Below the pieces are notes generated by a model. That model searched no databases and was not told where the DNA came from. It was given only the letters and a program-made list of their open reading frames with translations. Position numbers and translations under genes: made by a program. This document shows, piece by piece, positions 1 to 13,698 of a DNA stretch of 64,000 bases. This stretch comes from Phaeodactylum tricornutum CCAP 1055/1 (Eukaryota; Bacillariophyta; Bacillariophyceae; Surirellales; Neidiaceae). Where the stretch lies: NCBI RefSeq assembly GCF_000150955.2, contig NC_011670.1, forward strand, positions 525,817 through 589,816, in the 5' to 3' direction. Positions within the stretch are counted from its first letter, which is position 1. Each line of letters opens with the position of its first letter.

Positions 1-439
1 CCGGGTACCTGGATTGACCGTGAATTTACTGTCAAAACTTGGGGCAAAGGGAGAAGGAAGATTCGGCTGCGCCTAGTGAAACAGAAAAGCACAAAAGTCT
101 CATACTGTTAATTATTTTATTCCTATCTGATGACCTATCCGTCGCCAAAGAAAGTCTTCTATCAAAACTACCATAATAAACAAAGCTCATTGCGTGGGCA
201 TTTCCTCAATAGTTTAAGTAATCATCTTGCTCATGTAGTGCGCATTTGCCAGTGAATTTCCCTTTTCTACCAGGAGGGAACCTAGAATAATGGCATCGTT
301 TACACGTCTTCGAAAAGGATGCATCGCAAATATGAAGGATGCTGCTGTGGGGAAAACAACTAGAAATCGAAGACGAGCACACCGTGTGCCTGCTTCGATT
401 TTTTACCAAGCCTGGATTTTGAAGCTTCATTTTGTCTAT
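1..439. other. non-coding 3' flank of UTP20
   Basis: I recognise no gene in this stretch. It lies downstream of the UTP20 stop codon. Positions 15-23 (TGACCGTGA) and 27-35 (TTACTGTCA) match or nearly match the motif that recurs in promoters across this window, so the left edge may hold the promoter of a gene outside it. Confidence 0.5.
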
Positions 440-3400
440 TCATCCTATGTGTTGCCGTTTGGCGGTGCCGCCTCGACCAAGCCGCCTCTCGTCTACCCTG
501 CGTTTTCTACGCTTCTTTTCTTGGTCCTGTTTCTCTATTCTACGTTTTGAAGCACTTTTTGGATCACAAATTGCTTCTGTCCTCGTTGTCAACTTTCGCT
601 TCTCTTTTTTCTGCAATGCTCGTTGCTTTACGGCTGAATAAGCCTTGATGAAGATGCCATTGTCCCACTGCTCCTCCAAAAGCGACAAGACATCCTTGGC
701 GAGGCTTGACTCCTCTGCGTATCTACCTTGCACAACATCATCATTCCGTAACATGGAAGAGTAATTGAGCTCATTATGGCTCTCCATTTCAGAGCGATGG
801 AGAGGCTCTAAAACCATTTCAAGGTGATTCAAAAATGCGCTGCTGCAGTACGTAGCAAACGCAGCAAAGCACTTGAACACAGATTGACGCCGCTTTGTTC
901 CTTTTGGCTTTGCGGTATTGGAAAGCCTGGCGACTAGCCATCGCACCGGATCGCGTCCGGCAGCGGTATCGTCGCCATCGGCATAGCACAGGTCAGGGTA
1001 TGTGTGCATAGCTTGGAGGATCCAAGTGAGGGCTTTAATGCATATGGTCGTCAGCTCCTCGCTGTATTCGGTCTCTTCAAAATCAAGCTGTCGACAAAAG
1101 TTGCGGGCTGTCTGAAACAAACTCCCTTTCTTTTCAATTAAAAAAGAAATTGAGCCATCTTCAACAAACGAGCATGGTTTGAGCGATGCAAAATGATCGC
1201 TTAAAATTCGGGCAGATGCAAGCTTTACCCAAGGATGCTCTCTCGTCAAACAAGCGGATACAAGTATCCATAGGTGCGAATTCTCAATTAAAACAATTTT
1301 GAGACTGCCCATCATCCTGCTCAAGCATAGGAGTGCGAAGTAAACAACTTTCCAATCTGTGTCATCTTCCAAGGCTGAGCAGAGCTTGTTTAGAAGCACG
1401 GAGGTGTTGTCTCCTCTAACAATGACATCAACTCTCGATTCCGCAAAGATGCTGTACAATTGAAAGGATGTCTGTCGAAGGGCTGTATCTCCGTCCGACC
1501 ATTGGCTAGTGTATTCGAGAAGAGTTTGGAGGAGGTCATTCGGTAAACGTTTGAACAAGACCGAAATTGCGCTTTTCAAAGTTTCTCGACACTCCTTTGA
1601 TTCGTCATTCACCAGTTGCATCGTAAGAGGCAGGAATAGCATTTGGCAGTGGCTTTCGAGGACCGGAACCGGAAGGCGCTCAATAACATTTAATAACAAA
1701 GTCACAGCCGAAAGTCTGCCCTCAGGGTGCTCATACGTGATATTCAGGACTATCCGTTTTATGTGTTGTGTGACACGCTCCGCAGACATGGGATACTGCA
1801 AAAGATAGGTTATGAAAATCCCTCCACTTTGTTGTCGCAAGGACGGCTTAGGACTCCTGACAGATTGCTCAAGCAGAGTATCCATGAGGTCGTAAAACTC
1901 AGCCGAAACAAAGCGACGAGACATGACGGCTTTCAGCAATCCCATTGCCGGATTGTGTTGATCCGAGTCAATAATAGATGATTTCAAGAAAGACAACAAT
2001 ATCTGCATTTGCTCCTGATCCAAAGGCAATACGCCGGCACCTGCAGCTGAGCCGGACGATCTCGCACCAAGGATGAAATCTCCTCCGTTGCCGTCAAAGT
2101 TCATCAAGAATGTTAGCATCTTGAAGCAAGCTTGTAAAAGCTCTTGGTCAAAAGAAGAAGCACCAGTCGAGGTGAGCAACTCTAAGGTTTTTTCAGCAAG
2201 TATCTTGGAGCATTGCTCAAGCGACGGGAGCCGTAATCTAAGGAAAAGGCCCAGACATTTCATAGTGGCTAAAACAATTTCTGAATCACGGCAAGTGCAT
2301 AAGCATTTTGTTAATAGTGGCGCAAACGGGTCCAGAGCTGAGGACAGCGTACTTTCCGTGTCAGAAGGAAGAATTTTGAGGGTTGAATACAATAGCTGAA
2401 GTCCAACAGAAACAGCAGCCACACTTGCTGGGTCATTTACCCCTCGCATTCTAGCAATTCTGGAAGAATGCCTGAAGCTGCCAGTCATCTTTGGTGCACT
2501 TGCGCCGTCCACAACGCGTGCCAACGCCCTCTCGTCACTAGCTTTCACCTTATGTGCCGCCTTTGTACTCGTACGAGCATTTCGGGATGAAGGATGCCAC
2601 TTGACAACATTTCCAAGTGATGTCATTTGGCTAGTATGCCGAATTCTTTTCGAGCCGCTGACAACGATAGGCGTCGACATATTGACATTATCGTCGTCGC
2701 TGTCACCTTCAACACATTTCACCCCAGCTGAAATTTCATGATCTCCGACGAATGGGTGAATTGAAGCGTAAATGAATGGTAAAGCCTCGTCAACGGACAG
2801 GCTTGTGTTTCGAGCTAAGCCAACAACTATGCGAGTAAGACATTCTCGAATCCGGGGTATCGCGGCTGAAGAAACATCACTCGATCGAAGACGTTCCAAA
2901 AAAGGAGACACAATCACGTGAACAGACGATTTAGATGTATTCATAGGACAAGCTCGCGCTAGAGATGGCCTGAAAAGTACCATGCTAGAAACGAGCTCGA
3001 GCGAGTTCAAGCTTTTCGAGCCACCGGCTTCTTTCACGTATCGAACTTGGCTTCCCCTGGCATCGCGGCGTTCTTGAGCTATGCCAAACAAATCTTGCTG
3101 AATTAGGTCCATGAGTGCAGGGACCGCCCTGTCGAAGGCTATAGGTAGAGCATCCGTATGCTCGCGTTGCTTGGGTGGTGAATATACCTTCGAGAGTTCC
3201 AGCAGAATGCTATGTATTGTAGCTGCGCGGACGTGGAGTTGGTATCCTTCTTTCAACGTAATCGCGAGTTCCCGGACGACGTCACCTAGGTAAATAATGT
3301 CAAGGTCAAGAACCATTTTCGAAAGAGTTGATCGAGCAAGATCTCGTGAATCAGACTCCTTGCTCTTCAAAGCGTCGCATACTATGGCCAAAAATCGCGG

Positions 3401-6400
3401 AAGATTACGTTTTAGCACTCGCGCAGGAAGTTTTTTACATAGTTTGAGTAAGGCGAGAATGAGGGCGGGCCGGAGAATCTTTGTTTTTGTCCCATTCTTG
3501 TCAATCTTCTCCTTTGTAAGGAGAGCCTCCACCTTCGGCATTATTCTCGTGCTCAGTGCACGCCACACCGCGCTACCTGTACTGTCTTCATTGTCGACAT
3601 CGAATTCATCGTCGAGGGAGACGGAAAAGTGAAAGCCATCTATAATGGCACAGATCATTCCGATGATATACCGCTCTTGATCTAGATGCCGCTCAAACTG
3701 TGTCAATGCAGTCCATAGAGTGCTGCTATATTTGCTCCAAGAGAGTAAGCGTGAAATGGACGCAACTGTTGCTATAGCCTCAAGCGCAAACGACTCTTCC
3801 AACTTTGTTTTACTCTCATAAATGGGATGCATTGCAAGGGGGAGAAGGATGTTGGACAGAGTATGATGTCGGAATCCTAAATTATCCTCTTCATCTTCTC
3901 CCAGTGACTTGCGAAGACGCTGAAAAGCTCTGCATCGACGATGGATTTGCACATGAGTAATATTTCGGAAAAAGTCGAGGTCAGGCTCATCCTGGCGAAT
4001 CAAGATGCAAAGGTCCCCATAGTGATTGGGAGACTTCGAATGCTTACAGGCAAACGCAATATCCGAGAGTAATAGAATAAAAAATCGTCGTACCGATACA
4101 TTTCGAGCAGCCAATCCTTCTTTTGAATGACGAAGTATAGTTCCTTCCAAAAGCCGTCTCCACTTCTCTGTATGAGACGAATCCCCCATAGATGGATTTC
4201 CTAAATCCGCCTTGCGCGCCGAAATCGCAACTAGCCCTTTCAGGCACTTGAAGGCAGAACGAGCAACAATACCGTCGTCTGAGAAAAAATAGTGAAAGCA
4301 CGTGTTTACCAATGGGATCAGTATCATAGGTTCGCTTCCATCCTGGCATATATCTAGCCATGAAAAAGGGCTCCCACGCTCGTCCAGTTGTGTCATAGCC
4401 GAAACAATACTTTCCTGATCGATTTCGTCAACGCGTCTGGTGTTCACCGCACATAATCGAACGAGAACTGTACATGCTTTCTTGGCCTTGTCATATCTCT
4501 GGCAAGAGAGAGTTTCAAGAAAGTTTGCTAGTGAGAAGCGAGATTCTTTGGAGGAAATGCCTGGTCGCGATTTGTAGGGCCCGAAACTACCCCCAACGGA
4601 TGTATAGTAGGAAGCGGATGCTTCCAAGGACAGCTGCGACACCATTCTTTTCATGATTTTGATCACCTTTAGCCTCTCAATGTCGTTGCACGCTCTGCTA
4701 ACATCCAAAAACGGAAGAAGCAACGAGCACAGCTGCTCCGCCAAATTTCCTCTCACTGTGCCCATTCCGAAAGTTGTAGTGTCTATGAGCTCGCTCACTT
4801 CGCAAAGAATGTCGAGCTCACTTCGCCACGTTTGAACCATGATGTTGCCAAACGACCGGAATCTCGATTCAAAACGCTCCAAAAGTGTCGCGATGTTCTC
4901 TGATATGAGCATTTTACCTTCAATGTTTTCGCTATTCATGAGGTTTCGGATAATTCGTAACGTCGTTTCAACAACCGGAACATTGGACATTGGACGCAAA
5001 CAATAAATTGCAGATCGAAAAACTTCTCCTCTCGATTGAAACAAATTTACCAGCAGTGGATCGCTCGAAATGGACTCTAATAGCAGAAGAAGAGAAGGAG
5101 GTTTCAAGCTACTGGATGCCATTTCGGGCAAAAGAGCAAGTGCATTCTTGATTGCTTCCCACAAGCAATCGGCGTGTTCTGAGAAATCAACGACGCCCGA
5201 GAACTGTACAAATAATTCGCTCAATCTTCGGTGACACAATGAGCGAATGGTACTTGCGCGCCCTCCATCTCTGTCAGAGAGAGCCACAATGTCGGCGTTA
5301 TCTATCTTTGTTCCTGTCGTTGGGGGCTGTACTTGATACACTTTGCTCAAAATTAGAATGATTGACGTACAAGCAGGAACATAGAAAGCAATTCGGTGCC
5401 CGAGGTAAGAAATGATTGGTTCTAGCATGTTGAGAAAGCCCTGGTGGACTGTAGAAGGCATTGAAGAGCACGAATCCACGGTGACCGATTTAAGTTGTTC
5501 AACGAATAATGCAGATTCCACCGATTGCATCTCATTCCCTTCGATCGGGTCAATCTCAAATTGGCGAGGAATATAATTCCTCAATATCAGCCACATAAAA
5601 GGATGCAGGTCACTGTCATCAGAGCAAATATTGGACAAAAATGATAAGACAGCGACACGCCGTGTTGCTGGAGTATCCTTCGACGATCTCGTTCCAGACT
5701 GAGACAAAAGTCTTCCGATAAGAACCCTCGATAGCAAACAAATCAGATCAAATCTGTGTTCCCTAGCTACTGCACCACTCTCAAAGAGTGTCTGAAAATG
5801 TAAGAGGGCTTCCCGTAAACCTCCTTTGGAAAGTGTCGCCTTCAGAGCTTCATCGTAAGGTACCAAACATTCAATTTTGTACCTAAGAATACAGGACAAA
5901 GCCAGTTTTGACACACATGCGTCCTCATTCCCCACAAAAGAAGTAAACAAGCGAAACAAAAGCTTGTGCTTGTATAGCTGCTGAGGACCATTGACAGTTG
6001 AAAACGCTGTAAGAACCGAAACCAGACGCTCCTCTAAGGCTCTCCGGTCCCATTGTCCGCTGTCGTAGATCCTGTTTGACAAAGGCTTCGTGAGGATCAA
6101 TGCAAACTTCCACCGATAATCCGGTACTAGCGACTTACGTCAGAGGGCTGTTCTCAGCATGCTCGTGCAATCGAAGAGCCCAGGCATCATGGGCTCCTTT
6201 GTGAACTTTAAAGTATTGGAAATGGAAAAAATCTAAAACGAGCGGAACCATTACTCGCGAATGCCTCATCATGAGCTGTGGGGCGGCTGCTACAACAGCC
6301 CACACGTTTCGGAGCACAGCGGACTGGTCAGTACTTTGATGCCGCGAAACTTGACCTTGTTCTTTTGCGAAAGCTGCTTCACCTCCGAATAGTGAAACAC

Positions 6401-9338
6401 TCATTCCGTTCGAGGCTTCCCATTGAAGACACCTCTTTAAGTACATTTCTGAATCGATCAAGGGGTATGATGTGTCGACAGTTTGCTGAGTATCGGAAGC
6501 AACTTTGAAAACAGGGCTGTTCATGAGATCAGCAAGTTTGCTGTGAAGTGGCGGCCACACGCAATCTTCATGGCCCAAAGTCAGCGCCGCCAACGCTGTA
6601 ATGGATCCGTTCCAGATGGGCGAGAACTTAATATTAAACATTCCAACGAGATGTGATGCTGCTGCTAGTGCATACATAGCTGGCATCTTTCCAGTTCTCC
6701 CAAGTACCGCCACCCTTGAGATCAGTGATAAAATGTATCGTTCATTTGACATGTCCATCTGTGTTGATTCAATTTCCTTTAGAATATTGATGATGTCGCA
6801 CGGTCCAGTAGGTCCTTTCACCGACATCTTTTCATGCATTTTTGCAAAAGTCACAGGTGGCTCTTCATCTAATTCGTCCCCGAAATCTAAGTCAGAGTGA
6901 TTTATAACGAATGGTCTCTTGGGAAAGGATGAAAGTATCTGGAGTGCGTGTATTCGGCGAAAGTGACAGCTATCTTGTAGACTCGGAACCAGGCATTCGA
7001 ATAGTGGGTTTATGTTCCAGGAGAGAGGAAGCCCAACCTGTTGTAAGGCGCTAGTAAAGGAGGCAACTCCCTTCAATGCCCACAGGGAGTCTTTTTGAAG
7101 CAAGAGATAGCGTTCAGAAACATTAACGATGCTCGCCAGCACTTGCTCGACATCCGACTGCTCCGCTATACCAAGCGAGGCAGTCGAAAACTTAGACAAG
7201 GATTCAAGAACAATGGAAAAAAGAATTCCAGCAGAGTCCTGGTCAGTATGCCCGCCTGAAAGCAATCCAGCACTGTCCACGTGATTTAGAACACCTACAA
7301 GTGATTTAACAATCTTCTTGTAAAGGAAAGTAAACTTCTTCCGTCCATTGCCCCCGCCACCTACCATTCCGAGGAAAGCTACGCACTTAGCGGAAACAAC
7401 TACGTCAGCCCAGCAGTTGGAATTGTCAATCATAGACAACCTGGAAAGGCAAAGACCTAGCAACGTAGAACGCTCTACCTCAGACAGAATACAATGAACC
7501 GCATTGTCAAGAAATAAGATTTCATCGCTTTCATCGACAAAGGTCTCAGTTGAACCATTCGAAACTGTTCTCACTGTTGCAACGGCGTGGACTAGGAATA
7601 AAGCCAAGCGCACATCACTGGCGGCTACTGAAGCCGCAGAAGATAAAAAGGCAGATCCGATCCACTTCATCGAAACGTCGATAGGGAGAAAGGGCATCAA
7701 CTTTTCAACGAGAACAGATGCAGGAGTTCGCGTAATCGACAATTCACAATTGCTAACTGTGTGGCCACTCCCCGCAGAATCCGCTGATGAGATGGACAAA
7801 ACAATCGATAGTTTCTGGCTCATTTCCTCTGCAAAGTTTTCGTAGTCAGGAAAAGCTCTCCAAGCGGCACTCAGCAATTCAAGCACTGCTTCACGGGACG
7901 TGTCCGACAGCATAGAATAAGTGGTAGCTCTCATCGCGAAATCCAATAACTTTGTAAGCTTCCGCTCCGCACTAGGACTCTCTCTTACTACAATCCCGTC
8001 TCGATGCTGAACGACTTTCCGGACAAGCTCGATAGTATGCCTGATGGAATGAACATTGTCGTTCGAGAAGGCATGAGACAGAAGCGTTTGCTCGGATACA
8101 GCAACAACATCATCTAATAGAGATACCACGTCCGCTCCCCGAAGATGGTACAAAAGGCGCTCGACAAGGCTGGACGCAACACCAAAAATTAGTTCGTGTG
8201 CCTTTGCCGAGCACTTCTTGACAATCAACGCTTCCAGTACACACTTGATAACAAAGACTCCTTTCGAATGGATTCGACCCGGCACACCCCGGGCAATTTC
8301 GAAGCAAAGTGAAGCAATGCCATCCACCGCGTCGGATCGCAGCTTTTGGGCAGCGATTGTAGTAGCACTGTCAGCAGAGGCCTGCAATGCTCGTAGAACC
8401 CGTCGGATGTGACGCTTCTGACCTTTGTTGGATGAAATTTGGCGTATCATGGGTGCGAACGACTGCGCAGCCAATTTCCGTATCAATTCTCGACGGTGAG
8501 CTAAAGTCAATCCATAATACTGCCGCATATCTTCCAAACAAGGTTCTTGGTCTTTGCCTACGATAGTACTGAGAAGCCGCTCTGCGTCGTATCTAAAGAT
8601 ATAGGAAAGCGTACGGAATGCCGCTTCCACTATCGTCACGTCCAGTGGAATTGGCTGTTTGCCAGTATCTGCTTCAGGGGATGGACGGTTCAACAAGTCT
8701 GAAAGAATGCGGTGGACAATCTGAGGCAGAAACTCGTGAATTTCGTGCCGCACGTCTCGAGCTAAGACCGCGAGAAGGTGCATAACGTCGGTTGTTCCGT
8801 GATTTACCCGGTACGGAATTTTTTCCTTGCCTATAGAAACGGGAGATTTTTCCTCCGGCGCCGATTCGGGAGAAAGCAGATAGGCCAAAAGAATGTCAAC
8901 AATCATTGCTTTGTGATACAATACTTCGGGCAAGGATCGAACTAAAGGCCAGAGCTCCCGATGAAGCTTGCCGAATATTTCAGACGCATTTCGATCAAGC
9001 GAAACGTCGAGCTCGATAGCCAGTACGGATTCCGCGGTGCCGATGTCGGGATGGTCCGACTCATCGTCCAGGAAGGACTGTGAGTTGGTCGAGGAAGAAG
9101 GAACCACAGTTGCAATAGATTTGTAAGTTGAATTTTTCCGCCGGTTGTTGATAGCCGCGTCGCTATGATGCACGCGTTCTTCTCGCGAGGCTGCACTCGT
9201 CACACCGATTCGTCGCTTATAGCTCCGGTAGACGTCTGCAGTAGCTGTCTTGGCACGTTTGCGAGACGAAGCGTACTTTAGCCTGTTCTTGCTTCGTTTG
9301 TCTGTTTGTAATGTCTTTACGTGCTGCTGAGATTCCAT
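440..9338 (-). CDS. UTP20: UTP20, small-subunit processome HEAT-repeat protein (two exons)
   Basis: UTP20 (DRIM) is a nucleolar component of the SSU processome, needed for early pre-rRNA cleavages and 40S assembly. Two long open frames on this strand are one gene. Exon 1 (9338-6139) has the conserved N-terminal segment (REL WPLVRSLPEVLYHK region). Exon 2 (6071-440) contains family landmarks: ITHVQIHRRCRAFQRL, the segment around SKSLNSLELVSSM, the ESKECRETLKSAISVLF area, and a basic C-terminus ending KRQHIG. The 67-nt intron 6138-6072 starts GTAAGT, ends AACAG and is phase 2. The TAA that appears to end exon 1 lies inside the donor, and the second frame has no ATG of its own. The joined protein is 2943 aa, close to the human protein (about 2785 aa). 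The start is the ATG at 9338, followed by a Lys/Arg-rich nucleolar-type tail. Identification comes from recalled family sequence, not a search. Confidence 0.93.
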
Positions 9339-9849
9339 TGCGAATGACCTGATCGATCTTCAAAAGCGATCCTCAACAGACTGATCTGTAGGCGAGAATA
9401 CTTTCAATACTTCCACGATATTGTTTCGTACTCGTTTCTGTTTTTCCACTGGTATCACTTATTTGGGAGAATTGATTGCGAAAACATGGCGTGGTCGGGA
9501 TTGTTTTCGTGGTGGTGGGTGGGCTCTGTCTCAAAATACGACCGAGTTTGGTCACGTATGTAGCAGAAGGTCAGACCAGACAGAGTTGACAGTGAGACAA
9601 GGCAGCGCACAGTCAAAAGGACAGGAAACGAATCCCGTAATGAATTTGCTCACTCACCCAAACATCCACTGAAGTTCAACTTCCGAATTTTTTGTCGCAA
9701 GGAACATGAATGCGAATGAGCTCTCAAAACGATTTTACAAGACCACTTTTCAATCACAACGATTTCAAGAGGCCATTTTTCAATTGCAATACTCTGTTCC
9801 TTGTAAATCCATATCCTGTTTATTATTCTTGCGCTTTGTTCGTGGCGAC
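9339..9849. promoter_or_regulatory. divergent promoter region, UTP20 / START protein
   Basis: This intergenic stretch separates two genes pointing away from each other. TGACAGTGA at 9587-9595 sits about midway, 249 bases from the UTP20 start and 255 from the START-protein start. An in-frame ATG at 9706 would extend the START protein, but ATG 9850 gives a clean signal peptide, so I treat 9706-9849 as untranslated. Confidence 0.45.
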
Positions 9850-10918
9850 ATGATCTGTCGATACATTTATGCGACTGCATTGCTGTTTTTTAATACTTCC
9901 TCAGTGACCGCTTTTAGCAACGCCCTCTTCCAGGAAACGCCGTCTCAGCAAATTACTGCGCCGTCAAAGACGGACGGAGTCGACATTGAGCTGCCTGACT
10001 TCGATGAGCTGTTTGAACGCATTCGGAAAATCTCGCCTTTGGCGAACTGTGTCATTCATCAGCAACAACAGGGAGACAGCAATCCTCGGAGAGGTTTTGC
10101 TGCGGCAGAGTCATGTATGTTATCCGATGTCACAACCGCAATCAAAGAACATTTGCGGCCACCCTCTTTCTTACCCGGTCACCTTGTCTTTATTTTCAGG
10201 TACTGAAAAGCTGAGATGGAAAACGATTGAGGAACGAAAGGATAGACTGGTACACCAAATCCAAAAAATTGATAATTTTCAGGGCTTACCTGCCCCACTG
10301 GTCAGGTTCCGTTCTTCGCTCAGTGGTCCGTGCGTAGGAGAATGCTTCGCCAACTTCATTATGGATATAGATGAACGGAAGAAGTGGGACTCACAAATTG
10401 AGCAAGTCTATGAAGCTTACCCTATTCATGATTTGGACGCCGCAAATATAGCCATGGGTTTTGGCAGGTATGGAGATTGTAGTCGGCTTGGAATAGGATA
10501 CTGCCAAACGAAGGCCAATCTCGGTATTTCGCCTCGGGAACAGCTCATTCTCTGCGGAATCCAGAACTTTTCTGATGGTTCATGTATTGTATGGGGAACG
10601 GAAATGGAAGAATGGCATAACCACTTGTTTCCTCCCGGTGAACGGCATACTCGAGCGAAATCACATATCTTCTCGACGACTCTAACCCCAACAAGCGAGA
10701 ATTCGTTCGATGTAGAGTACGCATTGCAGTTGGAAGTAGGAGGCAAGCTTCCAACTTGGTGTACTACTCCCATCCTTGTAGATACGATAAAAAAGATGTT
10801 TATTCATGCCCAAGGATTCTTCGGTGGAGAACACGGGAATTTGGAAGCTTATTTATCCGAACAAAAACGTCACAACTGTTTCCCTGCGGATCGGCAGAGT
10901 CTCCTTATGACTCCATGA
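9850..10918 (+). CDS. START/SRPBCC-domain protein, probable plastid targeting
   Basis: Two exons, 9850-10114 and 10200-10918, encode 327 aa. The 85-nt intron begins GTATGT, ends TTTTCAG and is phase 1; it reconciles two overlapping frames. Residues about 130-310 look like a START lipid-binding fold: a Trp-Asp pair in DERKKWDSQIEQV, the central REQLILCGIQNF strand, and the closing helix signature GGKLPTWCTTPILVDTIKK. Proteins of this fold bind or move lipids or hydrophobic ligands; the ligand cannot be read here. The N-terminus is a hydrophobic signal peptide with predicted cleavage SVTA/FSNALF (A21/F22), the diatom pattern for import into the complex plastid. An upstream in-frame ATG at 9706 would bury this signal, so 9850 is preferred. 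Fold confidence is moderate; targeting is inference. Confidence 0.65.
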
Positions 10919-13698
10919 ATCCTCATTGACAATGCATAACCCCATGACTTCTCACTTTTACTATTTCTGTCAAGATCTTCTTGATCATGCACCACCAGCT
11001 TTCGACGAGGCATACCAGCATTTTTGTGCCACAATCTCTCAGAATCTGACTATACAAGCAATTACTATATTAAACTAACTGCTCTCCAAGTATCTCCTTG
11101 AGGAGGCAGAAATAGATTTCAAAACTAACAAATCGTATGTATAGTCTTATGGGCGCTGACATGTCGAATAGGCTCTGAAAACGTTACCACTAAAAAGTCA
11201 ATTCTGGGTGCAAACAGCTGCGTCGATGACAACCCCAGACGGGAATCACTTGTCGGGAACGTTCCTACTCACAGACAATGGTCCATTTGTGTAAACTGTA
11301 ATTTAATATTGACATTGAAAGTGTTTTTTTACTATAGACTTATACATTATTCTCAGTCTCCCCGAAAGTCGGTATCCTCTAGAGCAGTTCTCACATAAGC
11401 TCATGTCAAAACTAGTACAATAGCTCCAAATCCAAATCAATGCCGGCTTTTGAATATAGGAAAATTTCCGCTGGAGAGAAAAACTACTAACCCCGAAATG
11501 TTATTGCAAAGATTGGAAGATCAAGTGGTAAGTTGACTATGATTGCCGTTTGAGTGTAACTCACAAGCTACCATATGCGCGCAGAGAATATTAGAGCACA
11601 AATTATGATTCCCAAATGGCAGGTACTTTATCGGGTTGTGTTTCAAGACTTGCTATCTATTGCGGCCCTGGTGTTACACCTCTAAATTCACCACCCTGAT
11701 CACAACACTTTTTTGCTACCAAACAACAACACAACTCACCAAGCTGAGAGTTTTACCATTGAGACAATGGGAGAAGCAGCATCCCATAGCAATACAGGGT
11801 CCTTGATATCAGGATTTAACAGTAAATTCTTAATGGTAGCAGCATGTAGGGTAGTGAGGCTTGTGTTCAGGACATTGCATAAGCCTTGAAGGCCATAAAA
11901 ATATCTTGTGATTGCCCACACTAAGTCCCTGGTATGTCCAAAAGTTTTATTATACAACTAGACATATTCCCAGACACCTTGGCTGATAGAGGACTGTGGT
12001 GGTGCCGTCTGTTTCTTCTGCAGGGTAAAATGGGCTAAAGCACTCAGTTTGCATGAAAACATCCGCTTCCCATAGATGCTCTACGAAGGATGAAGTCCAT
12101 GCAGACTCTCTTCACCAGATACCTCTTGGAGCATTGGTGGACATGTCCATCCGTCCACAAAGGCCACATTGCCTAATCAGCACTTATGTGGATAAATGGC
12201 CAATCTATGTGTTGGTTCCACCAAGTCAGGGCATGGGACTATTACTGTTTTGAGAGAAACCTTTAAACTCCGCGAGGATTAATCTAGTGAACAAAAACAC
12301 TTGTTTGCCAAGATAGCACTATACGTTTTGAGCTATCACAGCCTACAGCCCTGGTTCCGTTGGAACCAAAATAATTACTACTGTGAGTGGAGGAGAGTCA
12401 AATCTCCATGTCGATTCCGAAATTTTACGAACACGAGAATGGATTTTCGCGTATCAGCCTTTACCTAATGAATATTTGTCTTGCACCAATGGCCTGGCAC
12501 CTGGAAGCCCCTGTAGCTAGCAAGAGTTTTTGACTTCCACTCTAGTGTGCTGCTTTACAATCAGCGAGAGCCAACCAGTCAAACGCAAAGAATGGTTACA
12601 GCAAATGTGATTTCAAGTAGTGTATCTAACAGTAAGCTTTGTTGCTCCAAGTAGCAAGATAGGGGCTTGGTCAATTATTCATTAGCTCTCGTACTGTGAG
12701 ACCTTTTTTAACTAACAATAAGTCCAAGGCCTGCTGGACTAATTGGCAAACGGAAGGGCCTCTTTCTGCGATTCGCTTTTGATCTGTCAGAGTAAATCAT
12801 CCATAAATCCAACGACTGGCAAACGAGAACCATTGTAGTACATTTCCCAAATTGCCGCATGCATGTTCTAACACTAGTGACAAATCATGTATTGCACAGT
12901 AAATGAAGCTGCACTTACAATGGAGTATGTCAATAGGTAAATGTAAGGTGAATGCTCAATTTTTTGTCGTCTGTTGCATACTTCGCGTAACGAAGTTCCA
13001 TAGAAGCAGACCCTCAATCAGAAGATCGGGATAGAACGGGAGCAAATCGCTTTCTGATGGATCTTGGGTCGAGCTTGCAGTTAATTGATCTCGGCTTTTT
13101 CATCCGTTTGATCTTGCCATGATTGCTTTTTGTAGACCAATCCGATAAGCGAATCACGAAGGTTGATCGGCCGCAAACTTGTACCGAGCCCTGCATAAAG
13201 TTCATTTGTTAACAAGGCCTATAAGAGGCACAATCACAAGCAACAACGAAAGACATGAAAAATGATACCGGGATATTCTACACATACGTATTTAAGTGGT
13301 TTAATTTCAGTACTTTAATTGTCCTTCCTTATTTCGTATTTCCGTACCCTTTTGTCCAGATCTTCTGTTTACAATTAGTAGCTGGTGCCTCCGCGCTTTC
13401 TGACAGTGAAGTCAATCCTATAATTCCATTTGGCAATCAAACTGGCGGCAATAAGAAGCAATTCAGAGCAATAGAACGATATACCTTTTTTCCAACAGAA
13501 GACAAAAATACATTGAATATGGCCTACATGCCAAATACCTACCATAAATGGCATAGGAGGCGATCTTGCAAGAGGGAACTGTCTATGCGTGTTCGTATGT
13601 AAGGAGCTGCCTTGCTTCAATAGCCACAAATTAGCTGCGTCGGCGATTAGCAGTAAAAGACATCTGCTTTCTCCCGAACGCAAAACAAAATTCAAGCA
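10919..13698. other. large gene-poor interval
   Basis: About 2.8 kb with no gene I can support. Reading frames are short and unrelated to families I know. A perfect 7-bp stem with a 3-nt loop lies at 12352-12368. TGACAGTGA at 13401-13409 is 290 bases before the first P450 and may mark its promoter. The part at about 11700-12300 is listed separately as a possible relic. Confidence 0.4.
11700..12300 (-). other. possible decayed coding relic of unknown origin
   Basis: On the minus strand this stretch has protein-like composition, including a 73-codon frame at 11957-11736, but it begins and ends without gene context and matches no family I can name. It may be a fragment of an old mobile element or of a dead gene. 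Chance is also possible; I give it little weight. Confidence 0.15.

Noticed and set aside
290-550. Plus-strand frame of 86 codons overlapping the UTP20 3' end
   Set aside because: No family resemblance, and its second half is antisense to the conserved basic C-terminus of UTP20.
12352-12368. Perfect 7-bp hairpin followed by an A-rich run
   Set aside because: Too small and isolated to call a terminator or RNA gene in a eukaryotic genome; such stems occur by chance.
13255-13602. 115-codon frame just before P450 copy 1
   Set aside because: Starts with a hydrophobic stretch but has no family likeness, and contains the promoter motif at 13401.
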